Notes: generated from the sequence alone by a model not told the origin. Counted from the first letter of the stretch, positions 1 to 7,471 are shown. The stretch: 16,733 nt of DNA from Candidatus Gastranaerophilales bacterium (GCA_900766355.1 CAAFVD010000035.1:1-16733), one strand, 5' to 3'. Translations and numbers: made by a program.

Positions 1-1
1 T

Positions 2-82
2 GAAGAAGAAGAAAAGGCAACAACTCAACGTATTCAAGCCGGTGTCCAATCTCAAGTTTCTCACTACGGATTACAAGCCTAA
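2..82 (+). CDS. C-terminal end of an unrecognised protein (partial)
   Basis: An open frame runs in from the left edge and ends at TAA 80-82. It encodes 26 residues: an acidic run of four Glu and a Lys, then a Gln/Ser/Thr-rich tail ending in HYGLQA. The frame is supported by a terminator-like hairpin about 90 bases downstream on the same strand. The fragment is too short to assign a family. It is convergent with the minus-strand gene at 374-616. The frame is moderately certain; the function is unknown. Confidence 0.5.
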   Translation, partial: EEEEKATTQRIQAGVQSQVSHYGLQA

Positions 83-172
83 ATAAATTAAATAATACAA
101 GCTAAACATTATTTAATTTAAACAAATAATATATTTAAAACCTAAATATAACCTAAATAATAACCGATTTTT

Positions 173-228
173 AGGGAAATACGTGAAGTGTGTGTAGAAA
201 AACGCTTTGTGGTTTCCCTTTTTATTTT
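173..228 (+). terminator. Probable Rho-independent terminator of the left-edge gene
   Basis: AGGGAAA (173-179) pairs with TTTCCCT (213-219). The stem may extend inward through G-U-rich pairs (CGTGAAG with CTTTGTG). The tract TTTTTATTTT follows directly on the + strand. The minus reading has no U-tract, so the orientation is + and it would end the gene whose stop is at 82. Confidence 0.55.
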
Positions 229-244
229 GTTTAAAACCTAAATC

Positions 245-329
245 TTACCCTTAGGGTAAAAAACTTCAAAAATCTAACAAGTTTTTACCCTATGAGCAAA
301 AAACTATTGAAAAAATTAAAGTTTTTTGC
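245..329. other. Cluster of AT-rich hairpins between convergent genes
   Basis: Three inverted repeats lie close together: TTACCC/GGGTAA (245-259, 3-nt loop); a 12-bp arm pair with one bulged A (254-266 with 279-290); and a perfect 10-bp pair GCAAAAAACT/AGTTTTTTGC (296-305 with 320-329). The first two share the GGGTAA arm, so they cannot form together. The position, just 3' of the small minus-strand gene and facing the left-edge gene, fits a two-way terminator or 3'-end processing region. No clean U-tract follows in either direction. The rest of the 83-373 gap is AT-rich with scattered ACCTAAAT copies and no gene that I can see. Confidence 0.4.
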
Positions 330-373
330 ACCTAATTTTTATAGATTGGTTAGTTGAGTAGCATATAAAATTT

Positions 374-616
374 CTACAAGCTCATTGACTGGACTCTTGC
401 ACCCTCAAGTCGTGATAAATCTCGTTTTATCTCACTAACTTTTGACTCATCTATAACCTCTAAAAGTATTGTTCCCCAATTTGCACAAACATTACTACAC
501 GTACTATGCAAACCTATACGAGTTTTTATTGCACAACCGAATTTTGTAATTATATTTTGAAACTCACTAGATAACTCTAATCTATTTGTTAATTTTATAC
601 CTATTATTGTAGTCAT
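374..616 (-). CDS. Small ACT-like protein, TM1266 / iron-only hydrogenase regulator type
   Basis: Eighty residues with the pattern of short stand-alone ACT-like proteins related to Thermotoga TM1266, annotated as iron-only hydrogenase system regulators. There is a first strand IIGIKLTNR, a helix, the motif CAIKTRIGLH (28-36), a second strand pair GTILLEVID (48-56), a helix, and a last strand ARVQSMSL. Three cysteines (C28, C40, C44) lie around the central turn and could bind metal; that is inference. The ATG at 616 follows the tyrA stop by 35 bases, with TATAAT at 642-637 in the gap, so it may be read from the proBA-tyrA operon or from its own weak promoter. No clear Shine-Dalgarno sequence is visible. 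The family call rests on recognition of the pattern only; ligand and role are unknown. Confidence 0.5.
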   Translation of the reverse strand: MTTIIGIKLTNRLELSSEFQNIITKFGCAIKTRIGLHSTCSNVCANWGTILLEVIDESKVSEIKRDLSRLEGARVQSMSL

Positions 617-651
617 AGTATAAAAATAATACTGGTATTATAAAAATTCAA

Positions 652-1434
652 TTACTCACAAGGGTAATTATTAACACCATCTTTATACATCATTGAGCGT
701 TTTACTTTTATGTCATGTATTTTTTCAGGGTAATTTTCTTTTATCAAGCTTCCAATATTTGAATAAAGTTTTAACAATGACTTTTGAATATTTGAAGAAT
801 TCATTTTTACCATATCACAAGCCATTTCTTCACTAGACAAGGCTAATCTTGTCATATCTCTAAACCCAGATGAAGCAAGTCTTTTTGCCAATTCATTATC
901 ATCTGACGTCAAAAACAAAGCCTGCGACAAGACAAGTGGCATATGAGAAATCAATGCTACAGCCTCATCATGCTCAACTGGAGTTGTTACAACAATTTTA
1001 GCACCCATAGCTACTATAACTTGTTTCAACTCATCAGGAACAATATTATTTAATGGTGTCAAAACCCATTTTGCACCCTTAAACAAACCCTCAAAAGAAT
1101 TTTCAAACCCTGAGAATTCTGTACCTGCCATAGGGTGAGATGGAACAAAATTATAATTATATTTTTCTTTTACAACAAATTCCTTCAAACTTGCAACATC
1201 AGAAACTATTGTATCTTCCGAAACATACTGCTCTAATTTTTTTAAATCAGAGATAATTTTATTCATTGGCGAGCATACAAACACAATCGAACAATCTGAC
1301 AACATACTCCAATCAGAAGAAATATTCTCTCCTGTCTGAGAGTTTGAAACACCGATTACATCATAACTTAGAGCCTTTAAGCTTTTAAAAATAGAGCCAC
1401 CTATTAAACCAAGCCCTACAACACCTATTTTCAT
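652..1434 (-). CDS. tyrA: TyrA, prephenate/arogenate dehydrogenase
   Basis: Oxidative decarboxylation of prephenate or arogenate, the last committed redox step of tyrosine synthesis, in the cytosol. The 260 residues open with the Rossmann loop GLGLIGGS (7-14). They continue with SHPMAGTE (99-106), LFKGAKWVLTP (117-127), EHDEAVALISHMP (154-166) and SGFRDMTRLA (189-198), all characteristic of TyrA. Where NAD-dependent enzymes usually have an acidic residue after the second strand, this one reads VIGVSNS. That fits NADP preference and resembles cyanobacterial arogenate dehydrogenases; the substrate remains inference. There is no fused chorismate mutase or ACT domain. The ATG overlaps the proA stop in an ATGA, with AAGGA upstream in the proA end, which indicates translational coupling. 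Full length. Confidence 0.93.
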   Translation of the reverse strand: MKIGVVGLGLIGGSIFKSLKALSYDVIGVSNSQTGENISSDWSMLSDCSIVFVCSPMNKIISDLKKLEQYVSEDTIVSDVASLKEFVVKEKYNYNFVPSHPMAGTEFSGFENSFEGLFKGAKWVLTPLNNIVPDELKQVIVAMGAKIVVTTPVEHDEAVALISHMPLVLSQALFLTSDDNELAKRLASSGFRDMTRLALSSEEMACDMVKMNSSNIQKSLLKLYSNIGSLIKENYPEKIHDIKVKRSMMYKDGVNNYPCE

Positions 1435-2681
1435 AACAAATCCTTATGAGTAAAGTGTTTTTCACCGTTTACATAATTAATTACAGTATCACCTGAACCT
1501 CTAAGCTTGTATTTGTATATTACAAGTCCGTCCATACCAACAGGGCCTCTGGCATGAGTTTTGTTTGTAGAAATTCCAACCTCTGCACCAAACCCATATC
1601 TAAACCCATCTGCAAATCTTGTAGATGCATTGTGATAAACACCCGCAGAATCAACTAAATCCATAAAATGTTCTGCATTTGTTTTATTTGAAGTAATTAT
1701 AGATTCTGTATGTCCTGAACCATATTCATTAATATGATCAATCGCTTCATCAACAGATGATACATATTTATAAGCCAAAATCTTATCTGAATATTCTTTA
1801 TGCCAACTTTCAGGCTTATCAATCAATTTGATACCAGCATCAACAAGTGAATCCAAAAGTTCTTTATCATTTGGGAATTTATCACTTATCAAAAGAGTTT
1901 CTACTGAGTTACAAGCACTAGGATACTGTGTTTTTGCATCAACAATAATTTTCTTAGCCATTTCTAAATCAGCAGTCTCATCAACAAATATATGACATAT
2001 TCCATCTGCGTGTCCCAAAACTGGAATCTTCGTATTTGATTTTATAAACTGAACCAAAGAGTTTCCACCACGAGGAATAATCAAATCAATATATTTATCC
2101 GCAGAAAGCATTTCTTTTACATCATCTCTTGAGAATACTTGATTTAACATATTTTTAGGAAAACCTTCTATCGTATCCAACGCAGAATTAATAATTCCCA
2201 ATATTGCTTTATTCGTATTTGTAGATTCTTTTCCACCTTTTAGGATAACTGCATTTGAAGATTTGATAGCAAGAGCCGAAATCTGAGAAATTACATCAGG
2301 TCTTGCTTCAAAAATAATCCCTAAAACACCTATAGGACAAGAAACCTTTGTCAAAACTAAACCTTCGTCAAGTTCTCTTTCCATAAGCTTTTTATTTACA
2401 GGGTCTGGAAGTTTTGAAATATCAATCAAACCTTGAATCATATCACGCATTTTATTTTCATCAAGTTTTAGACGATTATAAATAGCTTGAGATATCTCAC
2501 CACTATCTAACAAAGCTTTAGCCTCAATCATATCTTGTTTATTTGCATCGAAAACCTCAGCTTTATGAACCTCTAGACTCTCTGCTATTTTAGTCAAAGC
2601 TGAATTCTTTACATCATTAGAAAGCTTTTGAGCTTTTATTGATGCAGTTTTTGCGTTTTTTGCAATTTCTATAAAATCCAT
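1431..2681 (-). CDS. proA: ProA, glutamate-5-semialdehyde dehydrogenase (gamma-glutamyl phosphate reductase)
   Basis: NADPH-dependent reduction of gamma-glutamyl phosphate to glutamate semialdehyde, the second step of proline synthesis. Family landmarks include CPIGVLGIIFEARPDV (about 115-130), the catalytic-cysteine motif YPSACNSVETLL (Cys about 257), and the long C-terminal block from HNASTRFADGF through GISTNKTHARGPVGMDGL (about 350-386). I place the start at ATG 2681, giving 416 residues. A TTG in the same frame at 2684 lies too close to the GAGG ribosome site, whereas the ATG is 6 bases from it. That GAGG sits directly after the proB TAG stop, so the two genes are almost certainly translated from one mRNA. 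ProA and ProB work as a pair, because the phosphate intermediate is labile. Length and motifs look normal. Confidence 0.96.
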   Translation of the reverse strand: MDFIEIAKNAKTASIKAQKLSNDVKNSALTKIAESLEVHKAEVFDANKQDMIEAKALLDSGEISQAIYNRLKLDENKMRDMIQGLIDISKLPDPVNKKLMERELDEGLVLTKVSCPIGVLGIIFEARPDVISQISALAIKSSNAVILKGGKESTNTNKAILGIINSALDTIEGFPKNMLNQVFSRDDVKEMLSADKYIDLIIPRGGNSLVQFIKSNTKIPVLGHADGICHIFVDETADLEMAKKIIVDAKTQYPSACNSVETLLISDKFPNDKELLDSLVDAGIKLIDKPESWHKEYSDKILAYKYVSSVDEAIDHINEYGSGHTESIITSNKTNAEHFMDLVDSAGVYHNASTRFADGFRYGFGAEVGISTNKTHARGPVGMDGLVIYKYKLRGSGDTVINYVNGEKHFTHKDLL

Positions 2682-2690
2682 CAAACACCT

Positions 2691-3833
2691 CTATAAAATT
2701 GTTATGTTATCTCGAGTAATTATTGCATCGTAATTTTTAAATCCTAAAACCTTCAAAATTTCATTTGAATGATTACCAATAATACGTCTGCAATCTTCTG
2801 AGTTGTAATTTACAATACCACGAGCAAATTCAACATCATTTTCATCATGAATAGATATAACTTCGCCCTTTTTAAAATCGTTTACAACACCTATTACTCC
2901 AATAGGTAAAAGGCTAGACTCTTTGTTAAGAATAGCATCTTTTGCCCCATTATTTACAATTAATTTTCCAAAAATATTGGTTGCATAACCAATCCATCGT
3001 TTCTTTTCTGATAGATTTTCGTTATTTGGTACAAACATTGTACCAATATCTTTTTGGTTAAAGATTTCACTAATTACATAAGGAATTTTACCGTTAGCAA
3101 TAAGAACCCTACCACCAAAACGAGTTACAAGTCTTGCAGCCTCAAGTTTTGTTCTCATTCCACCTCTACCACCTTCAGAGGCATCAGTACCCAAAGCCCT
3201 TATATCATCTGTAACACCTTTTACTTCTTTGATTATTTTTGCATTTGGATTAACTTTAGGATTTGCATCAAACAACCCGTCAACATCAGATAATATCAAT
3301 AACAAATCCGCATCAAGTTCACTCGCTACAAGTGCTGACAACTTGTCGTTATCTGCAAAACATACTTGAACAGAACTCAACATATCATCAAAATCAATCA
3401 CAGATACTGTATCATTTTGATTAATAATAGGAACTGCACCCATTTCTAACAATCTATTCAAAGTTGTTCTAAGACTCAAATATTTTTTTCTTTGAGAAAA
3501 ATCATCTTCAGTAAGCAAAATTTGTGCTGCGACAACATTATATGTATCAAATCCTTCTTCGTACAAAGACATCAACTTACTTTGTCCAATAGCTGCACAA
3601 GCCTGTTTTAAAGCAACACCGTCAGTATTTGACAAACCAATTTTCTTTTTACCAAGCCCAACAGCACCAGATGTTACAAGAATAACTTCTTTTCCTGATT
3701 TTACTAACTTTGAAATATCTTCTATATAAGAATATATCCTAGATAGAGCAACTTCCCCATCTTCATTTCTTAATACATTTGTACCAAGTTTAATAACTAT
3801 TCGTTTTACGTTTAAAAATTCTTTTCTGTCCAT
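2691..3833 (-). CDS. proB: ProB, glutamate 5-kinase with PUA domain
   Basis: ATP-dependent phosphorylation of glutamate, first step of proline synthesis. The amino-acid-kinase domain (about 1-260) carries VIKLGTNVL (13-21), LVTSGAVGLG, IINQNDTVS, ADNDKLSALVA, LLILSDVDGLF and GTDASEGGRGGMRTKLEAA. A PUA domain follows from KKRWIGY (about 275) to the end, with SLLPIGVIGV and FARGIVNYNSEDCRRIIG. This two-domain layout is the classic bacterial form, usually feedback-inhibited by proline. ATG at 3833 is the only sensible start; its ribosome site is weak. It is first in the proB-proA-tyrA cluster, and proC is not in the window. An apparent + strand frame at 3054-3293 is only a shadow of this gene. 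Confidence 0.96.
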   Translation of the reverse strand: MDRKEFLNVKRIVIKLGTNVLRNEDGEVALSRIYSYIEDISKLVKSGKEVILVTSGAVGLGKKKIGLSNTDGVALKQACAAIGQSKLMSLYEEGFDTYNVVAAQILLTEDDFSQRKKYLSLRTTLNRLLEMGAVPIINQNDTVSVIDFDDMLSSVQVCFADNDKLSALVASELDADLLLILSDVDGLFDANPKVNPNAKIIKEVKGVTDDIRALGTDASEGGRGGMRTKLEAARLVTRFGGRVLIANGKIPYVISEIFNQKDIGTMFVPNNENLSEKKRWIGYATNIFGKLIVNNGAKDAILNKESSLLPIGVIGVVNDFKKGEVISIHDENDVEFARGIVNYNSEDCRRIIGNHSNEILKVLGFKNYDAIITRDNITIL

Positions 3834-3872
3834 AAAACAATTCTACTATAAAGAATATTAAAAAGAAGCAAA

Positions 3873-3899
3873 ATTATAAAAAAATTATCAATTTTTCAA
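3873..3899 (-). promoter_or_regulatory. Possible promoter for the proB-proA-tyrA cluster
   Basis: On the minus strand TTGAAA (3899-3894) and TATAAT (3878-3873) are separated by 15 bases, a little short for sigma-70. It lies in the only gap upstream of proB, between the flagellin terminator and the proB start. The region is so A/T-rich that chance matches are likely. Confidence 0.3.
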
Positions 3900-3907
3900 C
3901 ATTTTTA

Positions 3908-3956
3908 TCAAAAAAAATAAAAAAAACGGCAAGTTTCTTTCGAAAACCTACCGTTT
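3908..3956 (-). terminator. Rho-independent terminator of the flagellin gene
   Basis: A 13-bp stem (3924-3936 with 3944-3956, AAACGG/CCGTTT at the base, two wobble pairs in the middle) closes a 7-base loop. On the minus strand it is followed by TTTTTTTTATTTTTTTT. It lies about 70 bases past the flagellin stop, in the right orientation. Confidence 0.88.
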
Positions 3957-4025
3957 CATATCACAATCAACAGCTATATTTAGATTTTTATATTTTCTTT
4001 TTTATTTAACATACTTATATACCTA

Positions 4026-4961
4026 CTAGATTAAGTTCAACGCAATTGATGGAGTTTGGTTCGCTGTTGATAACAGTGAAGCTGAAGCTGATTGCAAAAT
4101 CTGAGCTGAAATATAAGCTGAAGATTCTGCAGCTACGTCTGCGTCTCTTACTGTAGATAATGAAGATGTTAAGTTATCTGATTGAACTTGTAATGCATCA
4201 GATGCTGATTCTAATCTGTTTTGAGTAGCACCTAATAATGTTGTTCTTTCTGTAATAGTTGCTATCGCTTTATCTAATACAGCTAACATTTGGTTTGCAC
4301 CTTTAGTTCCTTCTAATTTTGCTGTTGTACCTAGACCAGCACAAGTATCAGCAAATTCTTGTTGTTTCATACCTGTTGCATCAACATCTTTACCATCAGT
4401 ATTCTTAGCTTTAACCTTCCAAGTCAATGCTGAAGCTTGAATAGAATTGAACAATGAACCGTCTAAGTGGATAACTGAATTTGTACTTGATGTAATACCA
4501 ACTTGAAGGTCAATACCCTTTTTACCTTTTTCACCGAAATCACCGTTTAACAAATACAAACCATTGTATTCTGTACTATTTGCTACACGAGTAATTTCAT
4601 CTAATCTTTGATTAATTTCTGAACTTATCGCAGTTAATGAATCTGTAGAATAAGTTCCGTTTGCTGACTGTTCGGTCAAATCTCTAATACGTTGCAAGTG
4701 GTCTTGGATTACTTCATAGTTTCCTTCGATAGTATCTAACATAGAACTACCTAACTGAACGTTTGATTCTGCAACTGATACTGATGATAATTTAACTTTC
4801 ATCTTGTTTGCAACTGCTAAACCTGCTGCATCATCTTTTGCAGAATTAATTTTGTAACCTGTTGTCATTCTTTGAATTGAAGAGTTCAATGATTTTGTCG
4901 AACTGCTCAATGCGTGTTGCGCCTGAAGTGACGCCATGTTTGTGTTGATTGTGAGTGCCAT
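4026..4961 (-). CDS. fliC: Flagellin
   Basis: Structural subunit of the flagellar filament, exported through the flagellar type III channel. The N-terminal D0/D1 domain has MALTINTN, a TTGYKINSAKDDAAGLAVAN segment (33-52) and QRIRDLTEQSANGT (90-103). The C-terminal D1/D0 domain has SSLSTVRDADVAAES (266-280) and ends in ANQTPSIALNLI. The variable middle (about 140-235) is short, so at 311 residues this is a compact flagellin. I start at ATG 4961: proteins of this family begin MALTINTN, and AAAGGAG lies 10 bases before it. An in-frame TTG at 4970 directly abuts that site. One cysteine (C207, in ADTCAGLG) is unusual for a flagellin. The gene is monocistronic, with a strong terminator after it and a long leader before it. 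Confidence 0.96.
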   Translation of the reverse strand: MALTINTNMASLQAQHALSSSTKSLNSSIQRMTTGYKINSAKDDAAGLAVANKMKVKLSSVSVAESNVQLGSSMLDTIEGNYEVIQDHLQRIRDLTEQSANGTYSTDSLTAISSEINQRLDEITRVANSTEYNGLYLLNGDFGEKGKKGIDLQVGITSSTNSVIHLDGSLFNSIQASALTWKVKAKNTDGKDVDATGMKQQEFADTCAGLGTTAKLEGTKGANQMLAVLDKAIATITERTTLLGATQNRLESASDALQVQSDNLTSSLSTVRDADVAAESSAYISAQILQSASASLLSTANQTPSIALNLI

Positions 4962-5232
4962 ACCTTTCAATCTCCTTTCGAAATTATATTTACTTCCTGT
5001 ATTTAGTTGTTATTCCTTTAGCTGTAAATCCAGCAACCATCGGCAACATAAACAGTTCGACAAACCTCGAAAAGCTCTCTGCGTATAGTCAAAATTATAT
5101 ATTGTGATAGTTTTTGGATTTTGGTTAAATACTTCATAAGTATCTAACGGGTAAATAAGTAAATAGCTGTTTAACTAGACTTAATGTCTGATGTAATAGT
5201 TGTTGTTTGTAACCTTCTTACTTATTTCTTAC
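4962..5232 (-). promoter_or_regulatory. Flagellin leader with four GGA motifs
   Basis: The mRNA leader has GGA at 5031-5029 (CTGGATT), 5016-5014 (AAAGGAAT), 4997-4995 (ACAGGAAG) and 4975-4973 (AAAGGAG, the ribosome site). The spacings are 15 to 22 bases. The first GGA lies at the loop of a small hairpin GCTG-GATTTA-CAGC. ATACAGGAAGT resembles the CsrA consensus with one base missing. Multiple GGA sites with one over the ribosome site is the layout of CsrA-controlled flagellin leaders such as Bacillus hag. Upstream, TTCGA/TCGAA (minus strand, near 5068-5054) forms a further short hairpin. No csrA or fliW gene is in the window, so the regulator is inference. Confidence 0.4.
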
Positions 5233-5238
5233 ACAATC

Positions 5239-5267
5239 ATTATGCATTATCTAAATATTTTTGTAAA
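5239..5267 (-). promoter_or_regulatory. Candidate sigma-70-like promoter for flagellin
   Basis: TTTACA (5267-5262), a 17-base spacer and CATAAT (5244-5239) on the minus strand would give a leader of about 270 bases. A TATAAT nearer the gene (5099-5094) lacks a matching -35 box. I found no good flagellar sigma-28 site. Confidence 0.35.
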
Positions 5268-5399
5268 CATTTTTATATACTTTTGTTACAAAACTTTACA
5301 ATTAATATAAAAAAGGCCCTATTTTTATTTCCTACTATTAGCCTATATCTCAAGCTATAACTGACTTTTACATCATTACAAGGGAATGCAATGAAGTAA

Positions 5400-5516
5400 T
5401 TCAAAACATCCATTCGTCACACAAAGCAAGACTTGTTAGAAATCTTTCGCTAATGCTCAAGATGACAAAAAAGTGCGTCATTCAGAGGGCGTAGGCTACT
5501 ACGCCCTCTGAATGAC
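5400..5516. repeat. Interspersed repeat copy beside ricT
   Basis: The stretch from AAGCAAGACTTGTTAGA to GCTCAAGATGAC, then GTCATTCAGAGGGCG, matches in order the repeat units at 15255-15381 and 16379-16500. This copy is more diverged and rearranged. It ends in a perfect inverted repeat (5477-5516). The rest of the 4971-5534 gap holds the flagellin leader, an AT-rich promoter region, and no gene that I can see. Confidence 0.7.
5467..5516 (-). terminator. Repeat-derived terminator closing the dnaA-ricT operon
   Basis: GTCATTCAGAGGGCGTAG (5477-5494) is the exact inverted complement of 5499-5516, giving an 18-bp GC-containing stem with a GCTA loop. On the minus strand it starts 18 bases after the ricT stop and is followed by GCAC and six T (5472-5467). 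It has the form of an intrinsic terminator and is built from the interspersed repeat. Confidence 0.7.
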
Positions 5517-5534
5517 AGAAAATATCTAAAAAAA

Positions 5535-6467
5535 CTATACATTCCCTGTAGAACTGTTTCTATCATCTTCTAACTGTTTAAGTTGTTTAGCATCAACTTT
5601 TTCATCAGTACCATAAGACTGAACAATTGGAACATCAATATCAACATTTACATCTGCATCAACCATATCAATTTCATTTTGTTTATATTCGTGAGTTTTA
5701 CCATCTTCTAGTTTAACTGCAACAATACCATTCAAAAACTTGATATAGCAAACCTTACCCAAACCGTTAGGTGTCATAACAGAAGAACCAATTGGTGGCA
5801 TACCTTTTGCGGCATCTATATAGTTTGAGTATTCATAGTTCAAACAACACAATAAACGTCCACATGTTCCTGAAATTTTTGAAGGTGTGATTGGCATACC
5901 TTGATCTCGAGCCAATTTAACATTTATCGGTTCAAATTTACGTTTAAACGAACAACAACAGAATTCTTTTCCACAGATTCCTGTACCTTCCATAATAGAG
6001 GTTTCATCTCTTACCCCAATATGACGTAAATCAATTCTTGTACGTTTAAAAACTTGAGTCAATTCTTTTAAAAGTTCTCTAAAATCAACCCTTTCAGGAG
6101 CAGTATAATAAAATGTAATCTTGCGTCTATCAAATGTAATACGACATTGAACCAAATTCATAACAAGTTTTAGTTTTTCAACCAATGCCTTACATTTGAA
6201 GAAAGAGGTTACTTCATCTTTTTTTATTTCTTCCCAAGTAGCCAAATCCTGTTTTGACAAAACTCTCAAATACTCAAAAGATTCAGGTTTATTCTTAGAC
6301 TTTTCCCATAATTTTGCAATTTCAGAATTCACAATATGAACTTTTAAAACTTCTTCGCCTTTTTCTGTTCTTGCTAAAATATATTGTCCATCAACCAACA
6401 CAACATTTTCAGGCACATTTAATGGTACAAAAGTATTCTTCAAATAATTTACTGCATATTTAATCAT
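5535..6467 (-). CDS. ricT: RicT/YaaT-like PSP1 domain protein
   Basis: PSP1 C-terminal domain protein of the RicT (YaaT) family. In Bacillus, RicT forms a complex with RicA and RicF that carries Fe-S clusters and affects RNA processing by RNase Y. Here 310 residues hold the family core: RIDLRHIGVRDET (144-156), CGKEFCCCSF (165-174), a KLARDQGMPITPSKISG segment (184-200) and CGRLLCCLNYE (202-212). The seven clustered cysteines (165, 170-172, 202, 207, 208) match the known cluster-binding region. The C-terminal part (about 225-270) looks like a small beta-barrel, followed by an acidic, probably flexible tail. ATG 6467 overlaps the gpsA end (ATGATTAA), so the two are coupled. It is last in the dnaA operon. 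The role in this organism is inferred; RicA and RicF are not in the window. Confidence 0.85.
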   Translation of the reverse strand: MIKYAVNYLKNTFVPLNVPENVVLVDGQYILARTEKGEEVLKVHIVNSEIAKLWEKSKNKPESFEYLRVLSKQDLATWEEIKKDEVTSFFKCKALVEKLKLVMNLVQCRITFDRRKITFYYTAPERVDFRELLKELTQVFKRTRIDLRHIGVRDETSIMEGTGICGKEFCCCSFKRKFEPINVKLARDQGMPITPSKISGTCGRLLCCLNYEYSNYIDAAKGMPPIGSSVMTPNGLGKVCYIKFLNGIVAVKLEDGKTHEYKQNEIDMVDADVNVDIDVPIVQSYGTDEKVDAKQLKQLEDDRNSSTGNV

Positions 6468-7461
6468 AGTTTTCTTCTTCTTTTAATTTTCTATTCATTA
6501 ATTTACTCAATGTTTCCTGAGGTGTTATATCAGTATAAACAGCATCATAAATTGCTCTTGATACTGGCACATCTACTCCTAATTTTTCAGCCAAATCACA
6601 TACGGCTTTTGAAGTCTTTACCCCTTCTGCAACAGAACCTAAAGTTGCAAGAATATCATCAATCTTTTTTCCTTGTCCTAACAAAGAACCAACCGTATAG
6701 TTTCTAGACATCGGACTTGAACAAGTCGCAATCAAATCACCCATGCCTGATAACCCATATAATGTTGATGGACTTGCACCTAGTTTTACACTAACTCTAA
6801 CAATTTCTGCCATACCTCTTGCAAGAAGTGCACCCATACAGTTATCACCCAACTTCATCTCATGAGCAAAACCTGATGCTATCGCTATAACATTCTTCAA
6901 ACTGCCACCAAGTTCTACCCCGATAACATCTTTGTTTGAATATAATCTGAACTTGTTTGGAACATTCAAATGTTCTTGTACAAATTTTGCATCAACAATG
7001 TTTTCACAAGCAACAGAAGCAGCCGTAGGTTTACCTTGCAAAACTTCTTTTGCCAAAGTTGGCCCAGATAAAATCGCTACCTTTTGTTCCGGAAGAACAT
7101 CTTTTATAACCTGTGACATTCTCATTAAAGTATTTAATTCAATACCCTTTGATGCATTTACAAGTATTTGAGAAGATTTTATACCAGCTTTTTTTAAATT
7201 TTCACAAACATCTCTCATGCCTGCAGTCGCAACAACTGACAGGATAATATCAGCATTTTTGATAGCAGAAGATAAATCTGATGTTATCTCAACTTTTTCT
7301 TTTAACTGAACTTCTAACGGTTTAGATGCGTGTTTGTTTTGAATCAAATCTTCGCTCAAATCACACTGTCGCCCCCAAATACAAACCTCATCAAAGTTAT
7401 CTGTCAATAACCAAGCTAAAGTTAAACCCCAACAACCTGCACCTAGAACTGTTAATTTCAT
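6460..7461 (-). CDS. gpsA: GpsA, NAD(P)-dependent glycerol-3-phosphate dehydrogenase
   Basis: Makes sn-glycerol 3-phosphate from dihydroxyacetone phosphate for phospholipid synthesis. Motifs are the nucleotide loop GAGCWG (7-12, with Cys where Ser or Ala is common), NASKGIE (102-108), LSGPTLAKEV (131-140, Thr where Ser is usual), GGSLKNV with the likely catalytic Lys189, and GLSGMGDLIATCSSPMSRN (236-254). The length of 333 residues is typical. ATG 7461 follows an AGAGGG site that sits at the murQ TAG stop, so the genes are in one transcript. Its 3' end overlaps the ricT start. All key residues appear present. Confidence 0.95.
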   Translation of the reverse strand: MKLTVLGAGCWGLTLAWLLTDNFDEVCIWGRQCDLSEDLIQNKHASKPLEVQLKEKVEITSDLSSAIKNADIILSVVATAGMRDVCENLKKAGIKSSQILVNASKGIELNTLMRMSQVIKDVLPEQKVAILSGPTLAKEVLQGKPTAASVACENIVDAKFVQEHLNVPNKFRLYSNKDVIGVELGGSLKNVIAIASGFAHEMKLGDNCMGALLARGMAEIVRVSVKLGASPSTLYGLSGMGDLIATCSSPMSRNYTVGSLLGQGKKIDDILATLGSVAEGVKTSKAVCDLAEKLGVDVPVSRAIYDAVYTDITPQETLSKLMNRKLKEEENYD

Positions 7462-7471
7462 ATTTATCCCT

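Noticed and set aside
2682..2684. TTG start codons one codon before ATG in proA (2684) and murQ (8356), and three codons before ATG in the flagellin gene (4970)
   Set aside because: In each case the ribosome site is too close to the TTG, while the ATG is at a usable distance.
5035..5060. Flagellar sigma-28 promoter (GCCGATGG resembles the -10 GCCGATAA)
   Set aside because: No TAAA about 15 bases upstream; the -10 is only a partial match.
5029..5090. Possible cyclic-di-GMP riboswitch in the flagellin leader (ACGCAGAGAGC and GTTGCCGA resemble parts of the GEMM motif)
   Set aside because: The 5' part with GGCAAACC and the GNRA loop is missing, and I could not form the two-helix fold.
5030..5090. 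tRNA-like GTTCGA in the flagellin leader
   Set aside because: No acceptor or anticodon stems can be formed around it.
5967..5975. TTTTCCACA, identical to a cyanobacterial DnaA box
   Set aside because: A single copy inside the ricT coding sequence, where the codons explain it. There is no cluster, so it is not evidence for an origin.
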